Assembly (NCBI GenBank): GCA_963971535.1 | Contig: OZ020587.1 | Span: 155,948,153 to 156,012,152, forward strand | Direction of reading: 5' to 3' | Length of the DNA: 64,000 nt | Source of the DNA: Notolepis coatsorum | Taxonomy: Eukaryota; Chordata; Actinopteri; Aulopiformes; Paralepididae | In this document: piece by piece, positions 23,923 through 35,575 of the stretch | Layout: the number at the start of each line of letters is the position of its first letter | Position numbering within the stretch: the first letter of the stretch is position 1 | Notes under the pieces: model-generated | Databases searched by the model: none | What the model saw: only the letters and a program-made list of their open reading frames with translations | What the model was told of the DNA's origin: nothing | Made by a program: the position numbers and the translations under genes

Positions 23923-24001
<79 letters not shown>

Positions 24002-24026
24002 GAAACAGACAGATAGACAGACAGAC
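23923..24026. repeat. (CAGA)n microsatellite
   Basis: Near-perfect tetranucleotide array. Confidence 0.95.
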
Positions 24027-24078
24027 AGTTATATTTTTGACCAGCCTCATCTATGATCCTAGACCTCCAGCCATGTAG

Positions 24079-24319
24079 ATGGTAAATGTACTGCATTTAT
24101 ATAGCACTTTACAACTAATGCCTCACATTCACCCATTCACTCACACATCCAACGGCAGAAGCGACTACGCAAGGAACGTGCCAACCTGCCCATCAGGAGC
24201 AATCGGGGCTTAAGTGTCTTGTTCGACAAGGACACTTCGCCACACGCTGCCGGGAGGCGCCGGAATCGAACCGGGAACCTTCCGATTACCAGACGCCCGC
24301 TCTACCACCTGAGCCACAA
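24079..24319 (-). mobile_element. tRNA-derived SINE with L2-like tail
   Basis: Perfect 10-bp duplication AGCCATGTAG on both sides (24,069-24,078 and 24,320-24,329). On the minus strand the head reads TGGCTCAGGTGGTAGAGCGG with B-box GGTTCGATTCC, and the 3' end reads AAGTGCTATATAAATGCAGT as in L2-mobilised SINEs. It is a different family from the 470-bp SINEs. Confidence 0.9.
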
Positions 24320-24329
24320 AGCCATGTAG

Positions 24330-25084
24330 CCTCGTCTATGATCCTACACCTGCAGTCATGTAGCCTCATCAATGCGTCTCTATGGAGACACTCTGATGAC
24401 AAGAAATCAATGTAAGTGTTTGCTTCTAACTGAGGCCTCTTTGTTTAGTTATCTATCTTTTCGAATATGGCTACTGTGTATGAATGAATTATTTTATTTT
24501 GAATGTTTACTCGTACAAATAAATAAACATAAATGAAATGTTCGCAAATAAACAAAACTAAAAGGATAGGTTTGAAGCCGAAGGCTTATAGAGCAACCTA
24601 CCCCTAATTCAAAAACAAATTCAAAAAGGTTAACGTTTTCAAAGAAAATAAACAAAATCAACATTCAAAAATCAACAAAAACCTATCCAGAAAAGAACAA
24701 AAAAATATCTAAGTTTGCAAGATAAAACAAACAGACAAAAAACAGTGTCAACAATAAACTCAGCGCGACAAACCCAGTAATATCTACTAGCAGTCAGTTA
24801 GTCCACCCTGAGGCTATAGGACCACTGGAATGATACTAGCCTGAGACGTCACGTCAGACCCATGGAACGTATCCGAGCTGGCATGCGTAGGTCTGACGTG
24901 TCTCAGCTGCTGCTGCCCGATACAGGGGGGGGTGTCTCTGTCACCTCGTAGAAAAGATACAGTCTTGGTTACCAGCTACCAGCCAATATTGAATGGATAC
25001 ACAAGGCATGTAGATTTTACTTTTAAGAACACATGTGTGTATAATATATAGTGATACTGGACTGTGTATAGGACTGTGACCCTC
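24330..25084. other. No clear feature; AT-rich repeat-like sequence
   Basis: 24,540-24,640 has the look of a reverse LINE 3' UTR, but I cannot tie it to a family. Confidence 0.35.
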
Positions 25085-25170
25085 TGTATCCCCCCCCCCC
25101 CCACACATGCTGCTTTGACACCTGAATTTCCCCAAGGGGATTAATAAAGGATCATCTTATCTTATCTTAC
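25085..25170 (+). repeat. LINE 3' tail with (TCTTA)n end
   Basis: The C run, AATTTCCCCAAGGGGATTAA and terminal ATCTTATCTTATC repeat also occur, more degraded, at 31,788-31,858. Confidence 0.65.
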
Positions 25171-25507
25171 ATACTGCAAAACCTATAACAGGCCATGACT
25201 ACTACCCATCATGCTAGTATGTGTACATACTACTACTGTACTACAGTGTAACACTCAATTTCAACACTATTTGATAAATAAATACTATAGGGCGAGGAGC
25301 CAAGCCAAGCATTTGGTCTTGACTCCTCCCTTTTCCAAGATGGCAGCAAGGGAATTGTCTCTGCTCAGTGTTTGTTAATATTTTTACAGTTTTATGTGTT
25401 TTTAGTAACTTTTAAGATATGTTACACTCTTTTTAAGAACAAGTATTTTATCCTCCACCCTGCCATTCCTTCAACCCGGAATAAGGATTATTTATTGTGG
25501 ATTGGTG

Positions 25508-26747
25508 GACCATCCAGCCCTGCAGCAGCTAGCTACCAGCTGCTAGCTGTTGCAGCCAGCTACAAGCAACTACCTACCAGCCCTGCATCAGCTAGCTACT
25601 AGCAGCTACCCTCCAACCCTGTAGCAGCTAGCTACCAACAACTACCTACCAGCCCTGCATCAGCTAGCTGCTAGCAGCTACCCACCAGCCCTGCAGCAGC
25701 TAGCTACCAACAGCTACCTACCATCACTGGTCTGTTCAAACTCTGGTGAGGCCTGCACTACCATACTCCTGGTGTGGCCTACACTGCACCCTGGATCCTG
25801 TTCAACTGCTACCAGCAGCTACCCACCAGCCCTGCAGCAGCTAGCTACCAGCAGCTACCCACCAGCCCAGCAGCTAGCCCCAGTCCTGCAGGAGCTAGCT
25901 ACCAGCAGCTACCCTCCAACCCTGTAGCAGCTAGCTACCAACAACTACCTTTGTTGGATCACACACCTCCGGCCTGCACCTCCACCCTTGGACATCACCA
26001 GCCTGCACTATCCCGGGACCTCATGGACTAACATCCCCCACCTACAACTGTGAGGAAAGTCTTCTATTACTACCAGCCACTGTGAGGAAAGTCCTCCATT
26101 ACTACCAGCCACCGTGAGGAAAGTCCTCCATTACTACCAGCCACTGTTAGGAAAGTCCTCCATTACTACCAGCCACTGTGAGGAAAGACCTACAGCTGAC
26201 ACCTGGACACAGTATCTACAGCTGACACCTGGACACAGTACCTACAGCTGACACCTGGACACAGTACCTACAGCTGACACCTGTTCACAGTACTTACAGC
26301 TGACATGTGGACACAGTACCTACAGCTCCGGAAGAGCTAGCTGGTTCTGCTGACCCTGCTCAACGTGCGCTAAGCTAGTGGAGCTTGTTGTTTCATGGTT
26401 ACAGCTACCAGTTGAAAAGGTCTGTTTTATCTAATCTGCTTTAAAAGCAGTGGACTAGTTATATTGTTTTGAGAACCTCTCTGAATGTATGCTCTGCTCT
26501 GTTAGCAGTAGCCTAGCCTAGCTGGCTCTGTTAGCAATTAGCCAGGAGCTCCGGAAGAGCTAGCTGGTTCTGCTGACCCTGCTCAACGTGAGCTAAGCTA
26601 GTGGAGCTTGTTGTTTCATAGCTACAACTAAACGCTACCGGCTGGTCTTTTAGACCATCGAGGAGCTTGTTGTTTCATAGCTACAGCTAGACGCTACCGG
26701 CTAGTCTTTTAGACCATCAATATCCTAGGAAATATACAGCAACCCAT
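25508..26747 (+). promoter_or_regulatory. L2 5' UTR with four kinds of tandem repeat
   Basis: CAGCAGCTAGCTACCAGC-type repeats (25,508-25,950). A 32-bp unit, about 4.5 copies, with GAGGAAAGTCCTCCATTAC (26,049-26,195). A 26-bp unit, about 5 copies, CTACAGCTGACACCTGG (26,195-26,325). Two larger duplications: about 75 bp at 26,326 and 26,548, and 58 bp at 26,607 and 26,665. Repeated 5' UTR monomers in LINEs often carry the internal promoter; that role is inferred. Confidence 0.6.
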
Positions 26748-28085
26748 ATGACAGCTATGTGTGAGTCATGCAACCTTACCATTTCAAAGCTGAAAGAGAA
26801 CATCTCTCAGCTAAAATCTGAGCTTAGTGAGAAAAACAAGCTTGTCATGGAGTTCTCAACAGTCGCCTCAACACAGGCGAAACAAATCGCTGTCCTGTCA
26901 ACCAGCTCCATGGGTACTCTTCTTTTGGATAGCAATAGTCTCTCCAGCCCAGACGGAGCTCCGGAGGCTCCGGGGCAGTCAGAGGAACCCTGGTCACTCC
27001 AGGGAGCTAGGCCCAAGCTTCGTGCCACCTCCACTCCTCGGCGTAAGCATGTGGAGGGTTGGTCCAATGTTGTTGCTGGCAAGGGTAAAAATGCCGGTAG
27101 GTTACACATTCGAGAGCCCGAGAGGATCCAGCTTATGAACAGATACGACGTCCTGAATATGCAGGATCCCCCCCCCCCCACACTGGCTTCCCGGTTTGTG
27201 GATCGCCGCTCTGGGACAGCAACGGGGTCCCCCCAATCTGTCCCCCCAATCTATCCACAGGCTGGTCAAACCAGTCTAAAGCCATCGCCTGCACAGGGAG
27301 CTAATAGGAAGCGTTCCTGTCCCTCGTCCCCGTTAACCCAATGTAAACGCCTCCGACGGAAAACCCCTCCGCCCCCTGTTGACCTACTGTCCGAGTGCGT
27401 CCCTTCAAATAGCCGGCTGCAGCTTTCGCCTGCACTGAACAACCGAGTATTAGATACAGCTAAGGCAAATGGTGACATCACCAAGGAAATCCCTGTTCCC
27501 GCTGCGAGCAACGTCAATGCAGCTCTCAGCGACAGAGCTGTTCCTGTTCCTACTTCTTCCCCTATTGTCTCGGACACTCTTATTATAGGTGACTCAATCG
27601 TCCGCTATGTCTCTGTGAAAGGTTGCGAGACAAGGTGCTACTCTGGTGCTAAAGTGGCAGACATTAACGCTATGATACCTAGTCTGTTGTCTGAGGTGTG
27701 TCAAAATTCCCTGGTGGTTCACATTGGAGCCAATGATATCAAAGCTGATGCATCAGAGCTGATAAAAGAGGAGTTCAATAGATTAATGGACACTCTCAGT
27801 CTCTGGGAGACTGGTAAGACCATAGCCATCTCAGGGCCCCTACCCTGCCTATATCGTGGGGATATGAAATACAGTCGCCTTCACCAATTACATCTGTGGC
27901 TGAAGGAAAGCTGCTGGTTCTGGAACATTGCCTACATAGATAACTTCACTCTTTTTTATGACAGATATGACCTCTTCAATAGGGACGGAGTACATTTAAA
28001 CAGGTCTGGAGCCAAGCTGCTCTCTATGAATATTTCTGATACATTGCAAGCCCTCTTTTCATTTCTCCAAAAGCCTGTAAATTGA
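26748..28085 (+). CDS. L2 LINE ORF1: coiled coil plus SGNH-type esterase
   Basis: 445 residues from ATG at 26,748. Residues 10-50 form a likely coiled coil, preceded by CESC. Residues 90-250 are basic and proline-rich and probably disordered. Residues 275-440 form an SGNH-hydrolase-like esterase. It has the Ser block IIGDS (Ser283), the block HIGAND (Asn329, Asp330) and DGVHLN near the end (Asp413, His416), which are the expected catalytic positions. An esterase in ORF1 is known from CR1/L2-group LINEs, where ORF1 proteins bind RNA and self-assemble. The frame ends at a TGA and the same frame reopens directly after it into ORF2. No defect is visible. Confidence 0.85.
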   Translation: MTAMCESCNLTISKLKENISQLKSELSEKNKLVMEFSTVASTQAKQIAVLSTSSMGTLLLDSNSLSSPDGAPEAPGQSEEPWSLQGARPKLRATSTPRRKHVEGWSNVVAGKGKNAGRLHIREPERIQLMNRYDVLNMQDPPPPTLASRFVDRRSGTATGSPQSVPPIYPQAGQTSLKPSPAQGANRKRSCPSSPLTQCKRLRRKTPPPPVDLLSECVPSNSRLQLSPALNNRVLDTAKANGDITKEIPVPAASNVNAALSDRAVPVPTSSPIVSDTLIIGDSIVRYVSVKGCETRCYSGAKVADINAMIPSLLSEVCQNSLVVHIGANDIKADASELIKEEFNRLMDTLSLWETGKTIAISGPLPCLYRGDMKYSRLHQLHLWLKESCWFWNIAYIDNFTLFYDRYDLFNRDGVHLNRSGAKLLSMNISDTLQALFSFLQKPVN

Positions 28086-28358
28086 TGCTCTGTATGCCCA
28101 AGTTCTACAGTAACTCAATTAACTCACCGCCTTCAACTCTCTCCCCAGCCCAGGCTTGGGCAGCTTAGTAATCAGGAAAATAGTGCCCCGCTAATATCTT
28201 CTTCAATTTTATCATCAAAGTTACCTCTACCATTTCATCCCATTCCTACAATAATTAGCAATAGACATCAAAATAGAGCATCTGGTAAAGCAAATTTGAC
28301 AGACCTCCGACCTTTAAAGTATTACAGTCCAGTAAAGTGCCATGGTCATGGGATAAAG

Positions 28359-31193
28359 ATGGCCCTATTTAACATTAGGTCACTTCTCTACAAGTCCTCA
28401 TCGGTTAGTGACATCATTTGCGATGAGAAATTAGATATTATCTTTCTAACGGAGACATGGCTTGGCTCTGATGGAGCGGTAACTTTGGCCGCTGCCTGCC
28501 CCGCGGGCTATAGTTTTGTGCACTCAATAAGTGAGGGCAAGAAAGGAGGTGGACTGGCAAATATTTTCTCAGACACTTTAAAATGTAAACTTCTGATTCT
28601 TGGCAAATATTCATCATTTGAATACCAGGCCACCATACTTGAGAGTAAATCCCCTGTGCTAATAATTACCATTTATCGTCCTCCAAAGCTCAGTAAAACC
28701 TTATTTTTAACAGAAATAGCTGAACTTCTATCTATCTGTTCCACTAACTACGACAGAACCCTGATAACAGGCGACGGAAACCTTCATGTGGAGAATGTAT
28801 CAGATACTGAAGCTGTGGGCTTCCTACAGTTGTTGTACTCTTTTGATTTTATTCAGCATGTTGTCGGCCCAACACATAAACACGGCCACACCCTGGACTT
28901 GGTGATCTCTAGAGGTATGAGAATCACTGTCGACAAAATTATTGAAAGGCCGGAGCTATCTGACCACCATCTGCTATGTTTTAGTATGACTGTCCCTGAT
29001 CTTGAGAAAAACAGTACAGACTATACTATTAAAAAACGTTTCTTTAGCCCGTCAGCAGCCAGTGAGTTCCCTAGTCATCTGGTAGGTGCGCCCGCCCTAC
29101 CTGAATCTTCCTCAGTAAATGATATGGTTCAACATTTTAGTCTTAAAGTAAGGTCAGCTCTTGACAAAGTGGCTCCCTTGAAAACCAAGAGGAGACATAA
29201 AGCCAGAATAACACCCTGGATCACCGAACATATGCGTTCACTTAAGAGGGAATGTCGTAGAGTGGAGCGAGTTTGGAGAAAAACCAAGCTCACTGTCCAC
29301 CTACAGTCTTTAAAGCAATCTACAGTTGCCTACAACAAAGCCATGCGTCTGGCAAGACAGACGTATTTCTCAGGCATTATTAATGAGAATAAGACAAATG
29401 CCAGAGTTTTATTTTCCACCATTGAACGTCTTTTAAATCCCCCCCAGTCCTACAAGCAGTCGCTCGCTGCCACTAAAGATAAGTGTAATGAGTTTGCATC
29501 CTTTTTTGATAATAAAATTCTTAACATTCGTGCTAGTATTGTGAGTGATGCTCTTAGCACAAACTCTCAAACTACAAATGCCGCTAGTAGTGCTATATGC
29601 AACAGGATAAATCGCTCCAGGGGAAGTCTAGCATCGTTCTGTGAAATTGATGAAAAGGAACTCCGCAAAACCATATCGCAAATGTCATCATCCTCCTGTT
29701 CTTTGGATGCCATTCCCACCCCCTTCCTCAAAGAGGTTTTAGACAGTGTGGTTGGAGATATCCTTAAAATTGTAAACAGCTCTCTCAAATCAGGCATCTT
29801 TCCAGACTCACTAAAAATTGCTGTAGTTAGGCCCTTACTAAAGAAACACAACCTTGATCCCTCTGTGTTGAGTAACTATAGACCTATCTCTAATCTCCCT
29901 TTTTTGGGCAAGGTCTTAGAAAAGACAATTTTTTATCAACTGGATGCGTTTTTACAGAAAAATAGGGTCCATAACAAATTCCAATCTGGTTTCCGGAGGG
30001 GCCATAGCACTGAGACAGCACTTGTAAAGGTAATTAACGACCTTAGGGTGTCTGCGGACAATAAAGAGGTATCCGTTCTCCTACTCCTAGATTTAACGGC
30101 TTTGTTTGACACAATTGACCACACAATTCGAATGCACCGCCTCGAGTATTGGATAGGTCTGTCAGGCATGGCCTTGTCCTGGTTTCATTCCTACTTAACA
30201 GGTAGAAGCTACTCTGTCAATCTAGCGAATTATGATTCCGACAAACACACCATCTGTTCTGGTATCCCGCAGGGATCCATTCTTGGCCCTTTATTGTTCT
30301 CCCTGTATATACTGCCGCTGGGTGGACTTATTACCAATCATAGAGTTAACTTCCATTTATATGCTGATGATACCCAGCTTTACCTCTCCGTAGCTCCAGA
30401 CGAGCCCTGTGCTCTAGACCCGTTGTTGACCTGTTTGTCCAGCATAAAAGGCTGGATGAGTGAGAATTTTCTCAAGCTAAATGAGGATAAGACAGAAGTT
30501 CTCATAGTGGGGTCTAGTGAGCAGAGAGAACTGATAAAAAGTAGACTGGGTAACCTGAACGTAGAAAATAACACTGCAGTAAAGAACCTGGGGGTTATTA
30601 TTGATTCTGAATTGAATTTTAATACACACATTAATCATGTCACGAAGATTGCCTTCTTTCATCTTAGAAATATTGCACAAATTAGAGCCTATGTGTCCCT
30701 GGATGATGCAAAAACGCTAATCCACGCTTTTGTTTTCTCTCGGCTTGATTATTGTAATGCACTTTATTCTGGCCTTCCAAAGAAAACAACTGACAGATTA
30801 CAACTTGTCCAAAATTCGGCAGCCAGAATTTTAACTAGAACTAAGATGAGGGAACATATTACTCCAGTTTTAGCTTCACTGCATTGGCTCCCGGTTGTCT
30901 TTAGGATTGATTTTAAAATTCTCCTGCTTGTTTTTAAAGCTCTTAATGGTCTGGCACCATCTTATCTCTGCGACTGCTTACATAGATATGTTCCAAACCC
31001 CCCCCTCAGGTCCTCTAGTGCGGACCTGCTCGAAGTGCCTACAATGAAATATAAAAAATATGGCGAAGCAGCCTTTTGTTTCTATGGGCCGACGGCGTGG
31101 AATAATCTCCCACTACATATAAAACAGGCAGCCTCTGTGGATAGCTTTAAAGCACAGCTCAAGACATATTTTTATACTCTTGCTTTTAGCTGA
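28359..31193 (+). CDS. L2 LINE ORF2: APE endonuclease and reverse transcriptase
   Basis: The first ATG in frame that fits the family start (MALFNIRSLL) is at 28,359. The frame is open from the ORF1 stop at 28,083. The endonuclease covers roughly the first 215 residues: FLTETW, a GDGNLH block at about 28,770 where the family normally has GDFN, and SDHHLL near the end. RT motifs follow: RPISNLPFLGKVLEK, FRRGHSTETAL, DLTALFDTIDH, GIPQGSILGPLLF, YADDTQLY (30,360) and FLKLNEDKTEVL. The L2-type C-terminal region is SRLDYCNALYSGL, LHWLPVVFRIDFKILL and AWNNLPLHIK. About 945 residues, normal for L2. The Phe-to-Gly change in the endonuclease and AA-to-AL in the RT A motif (ALFD) may weaken activity. 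No stop or frameshift. Confidence 0.9.
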   Translation: MALFNIRSLLYKSSSVSDIICDEKLDIIFLTETWLGSDGAVTLAAACPAGYSFVHSISEGKKGGGLANIFSDTLKCKLLILGKYSSFEYQATILESKSPVLIITIYRPPKLSKTLFLTEIAELLSICSTNYDRTLITGDGNLHVENVSDTEAVGFLQLLYSFDFIQHVVGPTHKHGHTLDLVISRGMRITVDKIIERPELSDHHLLCFSMTVPDLEKNSTDYTIKKRFFSPSAASEFPSHLVGAPALPESSSVNDMVQHFSLKVRSALDKVAPLKTKRRHKARITPWITEHMRSLKRECRRVERVWRKTKLTVHLQSLKQSTVAYNKAMRLARQTYFSGIINENKTNARVLFSTIERLLNPPQSYKQSLAATKDKCNEFASFFDNKILNIRASIVSDALSTNSQTTNAASSAICNRINRSRGSLASFCEIDEKELRKTISQMSSSSCSLDAIPTPFLKEVLDSVVGDILKIVNSSLKSGIFPDSLKIAVVRPLLKKHNLDPSVLSNYRPISNLPFLGKVLEKTIFYQLDAFLQKNRVHNKFQSGFRRGHSTETALVKVINDLRVSADNKEVSVLLLLDLTALFDTIDHTIRMHRLEYWIGLSGMALSWFHSYLTGRSYSVNLANYDSDKHTICSGIPQGSILGPLLFSLYILPLGGLITNHRVNFHLYADDTQLYLSVAPDEPCALDPLLTCLSSIKGWMSENFLKLNEDKTEVLIVGSSEQRELIKSRLGNLNVENNTAVKNLGVIIDSELNFNTHINHVTKIAFFHLRNIAQIRAYVSLDDAKTLIHAFVFSRLDYCNALYSGLPKKTTDRLQLVQNSAARILTRTKMREHITPVLASLHWLPVVFRIDFKILLLVFKALNGLAPSYLCDCLHRYVPNPPLRSSSADLLEVPTMKYKKYGEAAFCFYGPTAWNNLPLHIKQAASVDSFKAQLKTYFYTLAFS

Positions 31194-31787
31194 TTTTAAA
31201 ATGCCTGTTGTCATTTATGCTTTTTAGCTATTTTCTTAATCATGTTTTGCTGGTCTTAAAATCCTGCTTTTCTTTTCCTTACTTTTTTTTTTTGCTTTAT
31301 TGTAAAATGTTGTGTTTTTATTTATTTGCTCTGTTAAGCTCTTTGAGCTGCACTCCGTGTATGAAAGGTGCTATATAAATAAAGATTATTATTAATTAAC
31401 GAAATAATTTCAGTCCTCTCTACACTGTAAAAAGGAGAGGGACGTGACCAAATAAAACTTGAAACTAGGCCAAAAATAATGGAGCAACTGAACCAAAAGT
31501 AAGGAGATCTACTTTTGAAATGCGTATTTGATGATGTCCCGGATGACGATTGAACGAGTTTCACATCTTCAATTACTTAAAACATCTCCAGTCACAATGT
31601 TAAGGGTTATGATACTGTCAGGACTAATATGTGGAAAGCAACTTCACGCACACGCAGTCACTGATGTAGTGCATCATGTGTACATTATGCAATCGTCTCT
31701 TTAACTATTCCTTTGGTCTCGGACCAATCAATAACTGTATTGCCTATATTTTTTGTCTTTCTACTATTACCCTGCCCATACCTGTAC

Positions 31788-31858
31788 CCCCCCCCCCCCC
31801 CCCCCCACACATGATGCTATGACGCCCGAATTAATAAAGGAATATCTTCTCTTATCTT
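31788..31858 (+). repeat. LINE 3' tail with C run and (TCTTA) end
   Basis: Poly-C run of about 18 then ATTAATAAAGGAATATC and TCTTATCTTA, like 25,085-25,170. Confidence 0.6.
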
Positions 31859-31859
31859 A

Positions 31860-32370
31860 AACTGGAGAACCCACAAGATTCAATGTCAAATCTGGACGCA
31901 AAGCCCTCAACCTGGCATATCGTGCAGCGAAGGGAACGGCTCCCGCCTACCTCCGGTCTCTAACTACACACCCTCAAGCCCCTTACGCTCTGCATCCTCT
32001 GGCCGCCTCAGACCCACTCCTATCCGAGCTCCGGGAGGGTCATCAAGGAGAAGCCGCCTATTCTCGGTCCTTGCCCCACAATGGTGGAACGAACTTCCCA
32101 CAACAGTTAGGACAGCCGAAACCCGTCCAATCTTTCGCCGCCGTCGACTAAAGACGCACTTCTTCAATCATTATCTGAAATACATTATTTAAAAAAAATA
32201 ACTCTACCCTAACTAACCTTACTTGTCCTAATATACTAACCTACAGTGTAGCACTCAACACTTTGATGAACATTGTTACTCAGCTGATAAGAGTTGTACC
32301 CTTCCTGATGACTTGTCGTACAGAACTTGTAAGTCGCTTTGGATAAAAGTGTCAGCACACGATGCAACGA
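31860..32370 (+). mobile_element. LINE 3' fragment with frameshift
   Basis: Two frames carry pieces of an RT C-terminus: LAYRAAKGTAPAYLRSL first, then, in a shifted frame, LAPQWWNELPTTVR and RLKTHFFNHYLK. The tail contains TTGTAAGTCGCTTTGGATAA, which identifies the reverse tail at 2,252-2,345 as the same family. Confidence 0.65.
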
Positions 32371-32595
32371 TAGAATAACATATATATAAATGGCCATCCC
32401 CCGTTAAATGGTTTCAGCCGTCTGATGGAACTCTCTTGATAGTTATTTTAGTTCATTAATGCTAATATCTTATATATAAGCTCCTCTGGTCAAAGCAAAT
32501 GTCTCCCCCACTCTAGAATGTGCAGGCTTTAGAGTCCGGTGACCGCACCCTCATACCTTAAATGTACATCTTCAGTGACCGCACACTTACAATGT

Positions 32596-32596
32596 C

Positions 32597-32655
<59 letters not shown>

Positions 32656-32668
32656 ACACACACACACA
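32596..32668. repeat. (CA)n microsatellite
   Basis: CA array with CATA interruptions. ORFs on both strands are repeat artefacts. Confidence 0.95.
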
Positions 32669-32724
32669 CGATTCATCTCGCGGCCAGGCCATATATGGCA
32701 GGTGGATACAGGCACACATAAGCG

Positions 32725-32850
32725 CACACACATACTTACACACGCACACACACACACGCACGCACACACACACACACCCCTCCCTTTTATGGCAATTGGA
32801 CACAAGCACACACACATACACACACACCACACACACATACACACGCACAC
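32725..32850. repeat. (CA)n microsatellite, interrupted
   Basis: Two CA blocks, each followed by CCCTCCCTTTT, so the array itself is duplicated. Confidence 0.9.
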
Positions 32851-32859
32851 CCCTCCCTT

Positions 32860-33590
32860 TTCTCTTAATGCAAGTAAGAGGGTATATAAATCGCTGTCAT
32901 GTCATGTGTATGAGATCTAGATCTGATGCTGCTGAGAGAGGGCCCCGTGGAGGGCGGCGGACGGCTTCTTTTCTCCGTGTGTTCTTGCAGACAATAAAGA
33001 CTGAGAAATACAACTTTGTCGCTCTGAATATATCTTTGGTCAGCTGGTCCATAACTATATCAATTCAAGGACTTACGAGGGAAGAAAATCCCTAACACTC
33101 TTCTTTAGCTTTTAGATTGGAGCAGATTCATTAGTGAGCGGGACGCAGTGGGACCTGGACTATGGATCTGCTCGGCGTGGAAGTAAGTAACACACGGACC
33201 CGGGGAGCCGGCGCCACTCGCTCTAATTACATCCCGTCAGGCAGGCCATTATACACGGCTGCATTACAAACAAGAAGTCTTGTGCCTGGAGACCTGTGGC
33301 CCGGTGAGGAGGAGTGATTTAATAATGAAACTAACCGGCCGAGGCCTTTGGGGAACTTGGCGGTCTGCTTTAACCTCCATTTACTTCCTGTCATCATCAC
33401 AGGAGCCGCAGGGGACCGACACGGTTCTTCTAACGCAGCGCTGTCACAGTTCAGGGTTCTGGGTTCTGGTTCTGGGTGGTTCAGGTGCACAATCTCTACC
33501 TACTGTAATCACATTCAAATTCTGAGAACTGAATTATTCTATGATTTAATGTCGCGATGGCTACCGGGCCGTTGGAAGTTATCGAGTGGT
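32860..33590. other. No recognisable feature
   Basis: GC content is moderate and short frames exist on both strands, but I see no known motif. Confidence 0.4.
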
Positions 33591-33815
33591 AAATGGTAAA
33601 CGGTGCATTTATGTAGCAGCTTTTATCCAGAGCGCAGGTCAACGACGACAGCAGGCGGGTGAGTCGGTCCAAATAATTACTGGTCATGGTTATTTTTAGT
33701 CTTGCAATTTTAAAGACGTTTCTTTTGACGCTGAAATTCGATTTCGAACTAGTCTACAATTCTGCAACGAATATCGGATTCGATTTTCTTTTTTTTAAAG
33801 TGACAGCCCTAATAT
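33591..33815. repeat. Decayed L2/SINE tail and hAT-like end
   Basis: GCATTTATGTAGCAGCTTTT resembles an L2-type tail, and GTGACAGCCCTAA at 33,801-33,813 resembles a hAT terminus. No partner end is found. Confidence 0.35.
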
Positions 33816-33910
33816 GCAGTAGTATGATTTGGAGAAACAAACCGCGCCATTGTTTCTGAATTTTTATTTTGCATGGGTCCACATCTCTATCTACCTGGCA
33901 TGTGCTTTGG

Positions 33911-34190
<280 letters not shown>

Positions 34191-34265
34191 GAAAATTGTA
34201 TTAACAGATTGCAGAATGGGTACAATACTGTACGGCTCAATACACACAATTTGTTAAGGGGATGC
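34191..34265 (-). repeat. Dispersed repeat shared with the foldback element
   Basis: Reverse complement of 15,832-15,905 (CATCCCCTTAACAATTGTGT and flanks). Confidence 0.7.
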
Positions 34266-34593
34266 AGACCAGAGAAAGACTTTCGTCTTGTTTACATAAG
34301 GGTCCCCCATTTTCTATTCATAATGAATTGTAAGTAAGGGTGCAATTAGCACCGTGCAATCCATTCTTTGTGGATCTAGCCCCCAGTCTTGCAGAGACCC
34401 AGTCTTGCATCCTGCCTCTTCTCGACTCACGATACACCAGAAAACAACTCTTAGCTCCATCACCAGGCACAGGGTCCTGGCTCCGTGAGCGATACTTAAA
34501 GGTTCTCCCTTCTCTCTGATCCCACGTGAGGTCTCTCTGCTTTGCAGCGCAGCGCTTCTCCAAACACGTTTAGCGACGATCGCTCTTTACGGG
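34266..34593. other. No recognisable feature
   Basis: Flank of the LARD-like element. An 81-codon minus-strand frame has no known motif. Confidence 0.45.
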
Positions 34594-35563
34594 TGTGGTA
34601 AATTCCCACAGACTTTCTACAATAATTTGAGGTTATTGTAGTACAATACAATGAGATTGATTATCTGGAAGGAGGAGGAAGGATCATACCCGATAGAATT
34701 GTTGGTCTCCTCATCTGACTTAGCAGATGAGGAATAAAACGTGTACGCCAGACAAACCAGAACTGTAGTTCAACTCAGCTGATTTATTTGAGCCAGGGCC
34801 AAGAGTGAATAAAAGGTTGCCTTTCACATACAAAAGATTATCAGAAAACATTAACAGGGCTGTCTGTTGTACAGAAATATCACAATCAGGTTTGCATCTC
34901 AAACCTCAATAATGTACATAAAACAGTCACTTGGTTAACATAATCTGAACATACATTAACCATACTGCACACATTATACATGAGTAAATCTGGTTTCTAA
35001 GATAAGTATCTATACATTCTATTCTAACCAACCATGGGTCCATGATTTTACTCACATAAAATGCAGCAGCACAGTCTCTCTGGTGGAAGGAGCGGTGGAG
35101 CCCCCAGACCCCCTGGGGTTGGTCCGGTCTGAGAGCTCCCGAATTACCAAAATGTCCCCTCCTTTATACTACAATTTCTAGCCAAAATAGAATACAGTTC
35201 ACTATTACAGTTGATCCAATCAGGCGTCTCCTGTGGGGGGTCTCCTGTGGGCGCTGGCAGCCCCCCCCCCCCTGGGGTGTGGCGACGTGATGGGACAGAG
35301 ACAGAAGGGGCCCATCGGTGGCCCACGTCCGTGTGATCTTTTGCTGAGATGAAGGGGCCTGTCTTGTCTCACGAGGGGGGGTGTGACATGATGTCCTCGG
35401 GTGGGGGGTGTGAATACGCTTTGACCCTTTGGGCCTTATTACCATACAGTACTAATCTGGCCACATAGTGGGTGTGACCTTTGTCTATTCAACTATCCCT
35501 GCCACCTACTTCTGCTAAACAGTATACAAGGCTGTTTATGAAATTCAACTCAATATTACCACA
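34594..35563 (-). repeat. LTR, left (3' LTR of a minus-strand element)
   Basis: 970 bp starting TGTGGTAAATT and ending AATATTACCACA, so it has TG...CA ends and short inverted termini. It appears identical to 41,426-42,395 wherever I compared, including a run of 12 C. The frames in it are the same in both LTRs and are not genes. Confidence 0.95.
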
Positions 35564-35575
35564 TTTCCCCGTTTT
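35564..35575 (-). other. Polypurine tract of the LARD-like element
   Basis: Reads AAAACGGGGAAA on the minus strand, directly abutting the LTR start TGTGG. This would prime plus-strand DNA synthesis. Confidence 0.75.

Larger units (their letters stand above)
25290..31395 (+). mobile_element. Near full-length L2-clade LINE
   Basis: A 5' UTR rich in tandem repeats, ORF1 (esterase), ORF2 (endonuclease plus RT) and a 3' UTR ending GTGCTATATAAATAAAGATT followed by ATT units. The 5' boundary is my estimate, since no target duplication could be set. Both ORFs are free of stops, so the copy is young. Mobilisation works by target-primed reverse transcription at a nick made by the APE-type endonuclease. 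Confidence 0.85.

Noticed and set aside
32562-33095. 177-codon His/Thr-rich ORF
   Set aside because: Mostly a CA microsatellite; no motif in the remainder.
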